Shown here: in pieces, positions 58,350 to 64,000 of the stretch | Numbering within the stretch: the stretch's first letter is position 1 | Layout: each line of letters starts with the position of its first letter | Translations under genes and position numbers: made by a program | Assembly (NCBI RefSeq): GCF_000424685.1 | Contig: NZ_AUKJ01000017.1 | Coordinates: 129,001-193,000 of the forward strand | DNA: 64,000 nt | From: Methylococcus capsulatus str. Texas = ATCC 19069 | Lineage (GTDB): Bacteria > Pseudomonadota > Gammaproteobacteria > Methylococcales > Methylococcaceae | Direction: 5' to 3' | Notes under the pieces: generated by a model | The model's input: only the letters and a program-made list of their open reading frames with translations | The model's database searches: none | What the model was told of the DNA's origin: nothing

Positions 58350-59661
58350 GGCGGAGCGGTTCGTCCGCCTGAATCGGGAGCGGCGGCACCTGTTTCCGCG
58401 CGCCTTGCTGGCGGGCCTGCTGGCCGGGTGTGCCGCGGTCGGTTTCCATCTCGGGATGGATGCCGGCGAAGCATGGCGCGCCCGACTGCAGGACTTCGCG
58501 CACGGCTACGGTGCATCGGGGCTGGCCATCGCTGCAGCGGCATCGGCCCTGTGCGTATTCCTGGCGGCCTGGCTGGTCGAGCGGTTCGCGCCGGAAGCGG
58601 CCGGCAGCGGCATCCCGCACGTGAAGGCGGTGCTGATGGGATTGCGCGGGTTCCGCTGGGCCCGGGTGCTGGCGGTCAAGTTCCTGAGCGGGCTGATCGG
58701 CATGGGTGGAGGACTCACTCTGGGACGGGAAGGGCCGACCGTGCAGATGGGTGGGGCGGTTGCGGAGGGCGTGGCTACGGCGTGTTCGTCATCCCCCGAC
58801 GAACGTCGCGCGTTGATCGCGGCGGGGGCCGGGGCCGGTCTGGCGGCGGCTTTCAATGCGCCGCTTTCGGGGCTGATATTCGTGCTCGAGGAGTTGCGTG
58901 AACGATGTTCGTCCCCGGAGTTTTTCGCCGCGGCGGTCGCTTGTCTCGCCGCGGACACGGTCTGTCGTCTGGCTTTGGGGGAGTTGCCGGCATTCCGGGT
59001 CGGGATTTCCGGCGCTCCCTCACTGACGACGCTGCCGGTGTTCGTCGGGCTGGGTGTGTCGTGCGGTTTGCTTGGTGTCGCTTTCAATCGCACTTTGCTG
59101 GCGGTCCAGCGGCTGTGCCCGGGCCGTCCGGGGTCGCGCAAAGCGTTCTGGCTGGGCTGGGGCGGCTCGATCGGGCTGGTCGGCTGGCTGGCGCCGGATC
59201 TGTTGGGCGGCGGTCAGGGGCTGGTCGGCCGGATATTGGACGGTGAAGCCAGCCTGGCGCCGAGTCTGGTCGCGCTCTACTTCGCTGCCCGGTTTGCTCT
59301 GACCATCGGCAGTTACGCCACCGGGGCGGCTGGCGGCATCTTCGCGCCGATACTACTGCTGGGCGCTCTGCTCGGGCTCGGTTCCGGAATGCTCATCCAG
59401 CAGATGGCGCCGGTGCTGCCTGTGGAGCCCAAGGTTTTCGCAGTGGCCGGGATGGCGGCTCTGTTCACCGGCGTCGTCCAGGCGCCGCTCACCGGCGTGG
59501 TGCTGATGATCGAAATGACCGGCAACTATGCGCTCATCCTGCCGCTTTTGGCGGCCTGCTTCGCGGCGCAGGCGGTCGCCGCCCGTCTCCACGATCTGCC
59601 GATCTACGAAGCGCTGCTGGAGCGGGAGCTGAGGGAATCTAGGGGGCGGCGTTCACGTTGA
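58342..59661 (+). CDS. ClC-family chloride channel/transporter
   Basis: 439 residues from ATG 58342, overlapping the previous gene by eight bases. The three selectivity motifs are present: GSGIPHVK, GREGPTVQMGG with the gating glutamate, and GGIFAPILLLGALLG; about eleven hydrophobic segments fit the fold. The gating Glu suggests a proton/chloride exchanger rather than a passive channel. No C-terminal CBS domains are present. Its last 23 bases overlap the end of the reductase gene on the opposite strand. Confidence 0.92.
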   Translation: MTEAERFVRLNRERRHLFPRALLAGLLAGCAAVGFHLGMDAGEAWRARLQDFAHGYGASGLAIAAAASALCVFLAAWLVERFAPEAAGSGIPHVKAVLMGLRGFRWARVLAVKFLSGLIGMGGGLTLGREGPTVQMGGAVAEGVATACSSSPDERRALIAAGAGAGLAAAFNAPLSGLIFVLEELRERCSSPEFFAAAVACLAADTVCRLALGELPAFRVGISGAPSLTTLPVFVGLGVSCGLLGVAFNRTLLAVQRLCPGRPGSRKAFWLGWGGSIGLVGWLAPDLLGGGQGLVGRILDGEASLAPSLVALYFAARFALTIGSYATGAAGGIFAPILLLGALLGLGSGMLIQQMAPVLPVEPKVFAVAGMAALFTGVVQAPLTGVVLMIEMTGNYALILPLLAACFAAQAVAARLHDLPIYEALLERELRESRGRRSR

Positions 59662-60613
59662 ACGGATCGGCATAGATGTCCTTCATCGCAGCACCCGCCA
59701 GGAAGGCGCGTCTTTTCGCCGCGCTCACCATCTCCGGATGGCCGCAGAGGAACAGACGCTTGTCCTTGAAGTCCGGGATCTCCATGAAAGCAATCTCGTG
59801 GGCGCGGCCTGCCGCCAAGCCAGGCGCCGGTTCTTCGCCGGAAACGCAGGGAACGTAGTCGAAATTCGGATATTCCCTCGCCAGTTCCCTCAACCTGTCG
59901 GTCAGATAAAGGCCCGCCCGGTTTCTACTGCCGTGGAACAGACGGATCGGTCCGCTGTGTCCTCGCTGCAGGGCGTCGCGCAGGATGCCGTAGAGGGGAG
60001 CCAGGCCGGACCCCGTGCCTATCAGTACCAGCTCCTGCTCCGGCCGGCCGGGCACGTAAAAACAGTCGCCGCTCGGCCCCCGAATTTCCACCGTCTGGCC
60101 GATGCGCAGGTGTTCGTGTATCCAGCCGCTGACTTTACCTTGTGGCAGTCGCCGCACGTGCAGGTGTAAATGCTCATCGTGCTGCGGCACGCTGGCCAGG
60201 GAGTAGCTTCGCCCGAGCGTGGGTTCGCGGAACAGATTGATGAATTGCCCGGCCCGGTATTCCAAGGGGGCGTGGCATTCGAGCGACACGTGCATGATCT
60301 CGCTGTTGAGCGGTTCCAGCGCCGTGACGGTCGCCGGTAGTGATTTCACGACATCTTGGGGAAGCGCCGCTTCGAGATCGTTGGTCGGATGGCAGACGCA
60401 GGCGAGGAAATAGTTCTGAAGCTTCAGCGAGTCTTTCAGCCCCCGCTGCGAGTCCTCGGGCGGCACGCCGCGGACGGCCCGCATCAGGCAGGTCTGGCAG
60501 ACCCCGCTACGACAGGAGAAGGGGACAGGCGCGCCGTGACCGACGAGACAATCCAGGACAGACTGGTCTTTGTCGAGGGGATAAGTGTTTCCGCCGTAGG
60601 TGATGCTCGTCAT
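59639..60613 (-). CDS. 2Fe-2S ferredoxin/FAD/NAD(P)H oxidoreductase
   Basis: 324 residues in three domains. A plant-type ferredoxin (1-85) has Cys34, Cys39, Cys42 and Cys72 in the CxxxxCxxC...C pattern. An FAD domain (about 95-190) has GRSYSLASVP, and an NAD(P)H domain has LIGTGSGLAPLYGIL and FLCGHPEMV. This is the layout of oxygenase reductases such as those for benzoate dioxygenase and methane monooxygenase. It begins 26 bases after a truncated haemoglobin gene on the same strand, so its likely partner is that globin, which would need electrons to turn over NO. It is not the methane monooxygenase locus. Confidence 0.9.
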   Translation of the reverse strand: MTSITYGGNTYPLDKDQSVLDCLVGHGAPVPFSCRSGVCQTCLMRAVRGVPPEDSQRGLKDSLKLQNYFLACVCHPTNDLEAALPQDVVKSLPATVTALEPLNSEIMHVSLECHAPLEYRAGQFINLFREPTLGRSYSLASVPQHDEHLHLHVRRLPQGKVSGWIHEHLRIGQTVEIRGPSGDCFYVPGRPEQELVLIGTGSGLAPLYGILRDALQRGHSGPIRLFHGSRNRAGLYLTDRLRELAREYPNFDYVPCVSGEEPAPGLAAGRAHEIAFMEIPDFKDKRLFLCGHPEMVSAAKRRAFLAGAAMKDIYADPFNVNAAP

Positions 60614-60639
60614 GGTGGCGCTCCTGTCGATTCCTCGAC

Positions 60640-61044
60640 TCAGCGGCCGAGCACGTCGTTGCGCGTACTCTCGGCGATCGCCGCCGCCTGTGCGATCAGC
60701 TCATCGGGTACGTTCAGCTCTTTCATGGTGGCGCCGAGGTGTTCCATGACGGCATCGAAGTGGACGTCATTCAGGCCCTGCTTTACCAGGTGCGCGTGTC
60801 CGCGCCGCATGTCCATGCCGGTGTAATTGTGCGGCCCGCCGAACGCCATGGTCAGGAATGCCTTCTGCTTGGCAGCCTGTTTCTCCATGTCGACCCCCTC
60901 GAAAAACCGGTTGATGCGGGGATCGGCCAGTACCTTGCGGTAGAAGATGTCCACGGCTGCGTTCACCGCGGCTTCTCCTCCCAGTTTTTCATAGAGTGAG
61001 CCATGGGATTCGTTCCACCAGTCGGCGAGTTTCTTTTCGGTCAT
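60640..61044 (-). CDS. glbN: Group 1 truncated haemoglobin
   Basis: 134 residues. The short 2-on-2 globin shows the B10 Tyr35 in VDIFYRKVLADPRI, KQKAFLTMAFGGPHNYTG in the E-F region and the proximal histidine in RRGHAHLVKQGLND (His83 or His85), then a typical H helix (MKELNVPDELIAQAAAI). AGGAGA precedes the ATG. Such proteins bind O2 and NO and can oxidise NO to nitrate when re-reduced. An NsrR-like operator overlaps its promoter region and a reductase gene follows by 26 bases. Confidence 0.93.
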   Translation of the reverse strand: MTEKKLADWWNESHGSLYEKLGGEAAVNAAVDIFYRKVLADPRINRFFEGVDMEKQAAKQKAFLTMAFGGPHNYTGMDMRRGHAHLVKQGLNDVHFDAVMEHLGATMKELNVPDELIAQAAAIAESTRNDVLGR

Positions 61045-61100
61045 GAGCTTCTCCTAGTCGATTTATGCGAATGCGACGCACTGGAGTCGAATGCTGTTAT

Positions 61101-61123
61101 AAGATGCATCGCAAATATAAATT
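61101..61123. promoter_or_regulatory. NsrR-type operator between the haemoglobin gene and nsrR
   Basis: AAGATGCAT, three bases, then AAATATAAATT. Against the enterobacterial NsrR consensus of two 11-base inverted halves around one base, the left half is nearly exact and about 17 of 22 defined positions agree. On the minus strand it overlaps TATAAC, a candidate -10 box for the globin gene, so binding would repress both the globin/reductase operon and possibly nsrR. Confidence 0.68.
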
Positions 61124-61203
61124 TAGGATCGACACGAGCTCGTGTCAAGCCCTTCTGTGAGCGCGTGTTATGCTATCGTCAGCTGTCCAAACAGGTATCA
61201 GCC

Positions 61204-61656
61204 ATGCAACTGACCCAGTTCACGGATTTCTCGCTGCGGGTCTTGATTTATCTGGTTCGCCTGCCGGAACCCGGCATGGCGACCATCCCGGAAATCGCCG
61301 AGTACTACCGGATTTCGCGGAATCACCTGGTGAAAGTGGTGAACACTCTGGCCAATGCCGGCCTGCTCGTGACGATGCGCGGCAAGGGCGGCGGGCTGAG
61401 GCTGGCGCGTCCGGCCGATACCATCACCATCGCCGAGGTGGTACGCCTGACCGAGCCGAACATGAATCTGGTCGAATGTTTCGATCCGAAGGCCAGTCAC
61501 TGCCGGATCGACCGGGGCTGTTTCCTCAAGGCCATCCTCTATGAAGCGCGGAAAGATTTCCTGGCCGCGCTCGAACGCCACACGCTGGCCGATGCAGCCC
61601 GCATGGGCTCGGGATCGGAAGGCGAGTCCCCGGCACCGAGGGGGGCTAGGATGTGA
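61204..61656 (+). CDS. nsrR: Nitric-oxide-sensing repressor NsrR (Rrf2 family)
   Basis: 150 residues. The start MQLTQFTDFSLRVLIYL is the family N-terminus. The winged helix is IPEIAEYYRISRNHLVKVV with the wing MRGKGGGLRLA. Cys92, Cys100 and Cys106 in VECFDPKASHC and RIDRGCFLKA are the iron-sulfur ligands of NsrR, whose cluster reacts with NO and releases the operator. The gene diverges from the globin gene across a 159-base gap containing a matching operator. The C-terminal extension after residue 130 is variable. Confidence 0.92.
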   Translation: MQLTQFTDFSLRVLIYLVRLPEPGMATIPEIAEYYRISRNHLVKVVNTLANAGLLVTMRGKGGGLRLARPADTITIAEVVRLTEPNMNLVECFDPKASHCRIDRGCFLKAILYEARKDFLAALERHTLADAARMGSGSEGESPAPRGARM

Positions 61657-61666
61657 CTCATAGGGC

Positions 61667-61696
61667 TTGCAAGTCTCGGGAACACACGGGTATAAT
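61667..61696 (+). promoter_or_regulatory. Promoter of the initiator tRNA gene
   Basis: TTGCAA at 61667-61672, an 18-base spacer, and a perfect TATAAT at 61691-61696, ending 14 bases before the tRNA. Confidence 0.7.
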
Positions 61697-61710
61697 TTTC
61701 CTTCACCAAA

Positions 61711-61787
<77 letters not shown>

Positions 61788-61793
61788 AAATTC

Positions 61794-61825
61794 AAAGGCT
61801 TGCGTGCCATCGCAAGCCTTTTTTC
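61794..61825 (+). terminator. Intrinsic terminator after tRNA-fMet
   Basis: AAAGGCTTGCG and CGCAAGCCTTT form an 11-bp stem with a six-base loop, then a T-run. It starts seven bases after the tRNA. The stretch from 61826 to 62165 after it shows no gene or structure I can name. Confidence 0.88.
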
Positions 61826-62165
61826 GTTTCTGCACGGCCATTTCCTCTGGCCGGATCCGACCAATCGCTTTGAGTCCAGAGCGGGTCGAGAGTGCCTTGG
61901 CGATCTTCCTGTCGGTCTTCGCTCCGCTTCATCCAAACCAGCGGACCATTTGCCGCATGAGCTTTTTGTGTCCATGGTCCTGCCTGGAACTGGATGTGCC
62001 CGGCCGTGGTCTAATCTTTGTAAATATGTGTGCGCTCGAAGTAAAAAGGGGCGTTGGGCGTCACCAAGGGTCCCGGCCGCCTCGTTCCTTGAGGCGGCGC
62101 GCAATGCACCAAAACGCTAAAATGAAGCCGGACGACCGGCCGGCAGAGCTGCGAGGTCGTGTACC

Positions 62166-62381
62166 GTGATCGAAAATTTCTTCGCTGAATTCAACGCTTA
62201 TCTCCTCGGCCATCCGGTACTTCTGGCTAAACTGAAGTTCCTGTTTTGGTTGAAATATTGGATTCTGATCGGGCTGATGGCGGTTTTCATCTATCTCCTT
62301 TACAAGGAACGGCATGCCGGCGGCAACTCGCCGAGCCACAGGCCCGATGCTTTGCATACTCATACTTCTTTCGAAGCCTGA
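62166..62381 (+). CDS. Small single-pass membrane protein of unknown function
   Basis: 71 residues from a GTG preceded by GAGGT at 62153-62157. The N-terminal 25 residues are amphipathic (IENFFAEFNAYLLGHPVLLAKL), then one transmembrane segment (LKYWILIGLMAVFIYLLYK) and a hydrophilic His-containing tail. No family is recognised. The ribosome site and sequence character support a real gene, but not strongly. Confidence 0.5.
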   Translation: MIENFFAEFNAYLLGHPVLLAKLKFLFWLKYWILIGLMAVFIYLLYKERHAGGNSPSHRPDALHTHTSFEA

Positions 62382-62560
62382 CATGAAAGTCGGCCGGGAT
62401 CGCGAGTAACAGGCCGATGCCGGCGGCGCCCATTTTTCCGCTGGGCAGGTTCATCAGGGTCGACGTAAGATGCAGATCACAAGGCGAGCCTCCGCTTCTA
62501 CCGGCAAGCTCTCCCGAAGCGGATCCCGTTTCTTGAATGTAAAGACGAGGAGGACCGACC

Positions 62561-62887
62561 GTGTTTGCGAAATCTTTTCTGATGTCGGCCGCCCTGCTGG
62601 GCGCGTCTGAAGCCGCCTTGGCCACCCCCAACATGTACTGGGATCATTTACGGTCGAGCCTGAGCCAGGCCGACTGCGTGAGCCGGGGCGAGTCGCTCAT
62701 GTCGTCGCTGACGACGGGTAGGGTCAGTAAGGACGTTGATTCCGTCCGTTCCTGGACCGACAAGACTCTGGCAGTGGTCGAGTGCATTCGAATGGGTGAC
62801 CACATGACCGTGATGGTGCTGGTAGGCAGCGATGATGCGGTCGCCGGCAGCAAATTGCTTGATGCTCTGAAGAAGGGCATGCAGTAA
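62561..62887 (+). CDS. Small exported protein of unknown function
   Basis: 108 residues from a GTG with GAGGAGGA upstream, a strong ribosome site. A signal peptide (FAKSFLMSAALLGASEAALA) is followed by about 85 residues with two cysteines (DCVSRGE and VECIRMG), which may form a disulfide, and two hydrophobic strands (TLAVVECIRM, HMTVMVLVGS). The helix-strand pattern suggests a compact periplasmic domain. I do not recognise the family. It stands alone between gaps of about 180 and 330 bases. Confidence 0.7.
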   Translation: MFAKSFLMSAALLGASEAALATPNMYWDHLRSSLSQADCVSRGESLMSSLTTGRVSKDVDSVRSWTDKTLAVVECIRMGDHMTVMVLVGSDDAVAGSKLLDALKKGMQ

Positions 62888-63221
62888 TCCACCTCGATGT
62901 CCGGGTGACCTCCCTCCTGGCCCGAAACGCAGGAGGCGGCCGAGGAAAAAGCGGTTTCGCCTCGTTCGGCGCAAAAACCCGTCCGCAGCTCGTCGGCTCC
63001 GGCGCCGCCCTGGCGCTCGCCGCCGGTGAGCCTCTCACGGTGCCACGATTCGGGCCGTTCCTGCGCTATGCCGCTTGACGCGGAGCTTTCGACCTCATAG
63101 TTTCTCTGCCGCGACCGGCGGGCGATCTTTGCCGGAGTCGGAAACAGAGGGTATGTGGTGCCGTCCCGGGACTGTCTGGACCGCACCGATAAGAACTAGA
63201 ACGCTTTGGCTGAGGCTCGAA
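62888..63221. other. Gap between two small genes of unknown function
   Basis: About 330 bases with no convincing gene, promoter or repeat. GC-rich in its first half. Confidence 0.4.
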
Positions 63222-63782
63222 ATGAAAAAGTGCGAAACTTGTGATCCATCAGGGATTGGCGAGAACCGCGTCGTGATCGGGAAGAATCATGGTCAAATCC
63301 CGTATGCAACGCGCATTCTAGGGGTATTCTTGATTTATCTGCCTATCCTGACTCTGCCTTTCGTGATGATCAGCGCCTATGTCAGTTATTTCCATCTCAA
63401 GCTGATGGGCGCAGAAAACATAAAGACGTTGAAAGACTTTTTGCCGGATCGGGCCAGTTTCCGATATAAGCTATCAAACCAGATCGTCATGCGGCCCGGC
63501 TACAGGCTCAGTCCCACCCAGTCCAGGCTGTTTTGGGTGCTTAATTGTACTTGGTATTGTCCTTTCAGTGTGGGGCTGTTCGAGTGGCACGCTTATCTGG
63601 TCAAGTTGGTGGAGAACTGGTGGTGTCCCTTTTTTCACGGACGGAAAGAAGGCCATTACCAGGAGGGCGCGATCGATCGTTCGTTCTGGCATATTTTCCC
63701 GGAGGACGTGGTCAAGCTCGACCCGGAGGACCGGGATAATCCGATCTGGAACGAGGATGTCAAGGGCGTTCCGGAGCATTGA
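63222..63782 (+). CDS. Membrane protein of unknown function with a cysteine pair and Trp/His-rich tail
   Basis: 186 residues from ATG 63222; upstream in-frame codons look non-coding. The start KKCETCDPSG has a CxxC pair. One long hydrophobic segment (TRILGVFLIYLPILTLPFVMISAYVSYFH) spans the membrane once or as a hairpin. The rest is soluble and rich in Trp, His and Pro (LNCTWYCPFSVGLFEWHAY, ENWWCPFFHGRKEGHY, IDRSFWHIFPED), with further cysteines. Such composition suits a metal- or haem-related role, but no family is recognised and this is not a functional claim. Confidence 0.65.
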   Translation: MKKCETCDPSGIGENRVVIGKNHGQIPYATRILGVFLIYLPILTLPFVMISAYVSYFHLKLMGAENIKTLKDFLPDRASFRYKLSNQIVMRPGYRLSPTQSRLFWVLNCTWYCPFSVGLFEWHAYLVKLVENWWCPFFHGRKEGHYQEGAIDRSFWHIFPEDVVKLDPEDRDNPIWNEDVKGVPEH

Positions 63783-63839
63783 CGGCGGGCGGTCGCAGCA
63801 GCGCACGGCTTTTCAAGCCGCAGCCGGCATTTGATAAGG

Positions 63840-63866
63840 GGGCGCCGGTTGTTGGCGCCCGCTTTT
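63840..63866 (+). terminator. Intrinsic terminator after the gene at 63222
   Basis: GGGCGCC and GGCGCCC form a 7-bp stem with a seven-base loop, followed by GCTTTT. Beyond it, 63867-64000 shows nothing assignable. Confidence 0.75.
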
Positions 63867-64000
63867 CATGGTGGGCGGACTCGACAACCGAGTGCAACAT
63901 CCGTTGCCCTCGGTACTCGAAACCGCCAATTTTTGATTTGCGCGCAGTGACAATGGTGGCTTCCCGGTTGGTACATCCACGGGTGGGAATTCGGAGTCTC

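Noticed and set aside
59639-60613. Methane monooxygenase reductase (mmoC)
   Set aside because: The domain layout is the same, but no mmoXYBZ genes are nearby and the immediate partner is a truncated haemoglobin gene with an NsrR operator.

Overview
The window is GC-rich, densely packed gammaproteobacterial chromosome. Several neighbourhoods are typical of that class: pyrG-kdsA-eno-ftsB-ispD-ispF-truD, rhodanese/secB/gpsA, envC-ctpA, purEK, and an initiator tRNA. A B12-dependent NrdJ with an intein, a large polysaccharide region, and a reductase/truncated-globin pair under NsrR make a methanotroph of the Methylococcus type my best guess. That guess rests on recall of families, not on a search. 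No rRNA, CRISPR array, insertion sequence or phage module was found.

Layout. 1-9.3 kb: cell-envelope sugar genes, namely a 5'-truncated UbiA-type polyprenyl-phosphate transferase, a broken PAP2-like gene, a methyltransferase, a 1610-residue multi-module glycosyltransferase and a PIG-L deacetylase/GT2 fusion. Part of this stretch is visibly AT-richer than the rest. 9.3-11.3 kb: one secreted protein of unknown function between its own promoter and a strong terminator. 11.5-22.5 kb: a polysaccharide export cluster with a lipoprotein with FG-GAP-like repeats, a parvulin-type isomerase, an NTF2-like protein, an ABC exporter (Wzm/Wzt type), a GNAT protein, a GT4, a methyltransferase and two membrane proteins. 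Stop-start overlaps link many of these genes.

22.5-38.1 kb: nrdJ with a 380-residue intein, ntrBC, glycogen phosphorylase, trmL, gpsA, secB, a rhodanese, an ArsR regulator, envC, ctpA and a small heat-shock protein behind a sigma-32-like promoter. 38.1-45.9 kb: rapA, purEK, a DUF1249 protein, a QueD-like enzyme, a PilZ protein, trpS and a DUF155 membrane protein. 45.9-55.6 kb: a long minus-strand run from pyrG down to hda and panE, ending in a decayed methyltransferase. 56-59.7 kb: a phosphoesterase, a DUF2490 outer-membrane protein and a ClC channel. 59.6-61.7 kb: a ferredoxin-type reductase and a truncated haemoglobin divergent from nsrR, with an NsrR-like operator between them. This looks like a nitric-oxide defence unit, in effect a flavohaemoglobin split into two proteins. 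61.7-64 kb: tRNA-fMet and three small proteins of unknown function.

The items most worth following up are the NsrR/truncated-globin/reductase unit, the intein at the NrdJ catalytic cysteine whose homing-endonuclease motif has lost an acidic residue, the isolated secreted protein, the giant glycosyltransferase, the GNAT protein that carries what looks like half a methyltransferase, and two clear pseudogenes.
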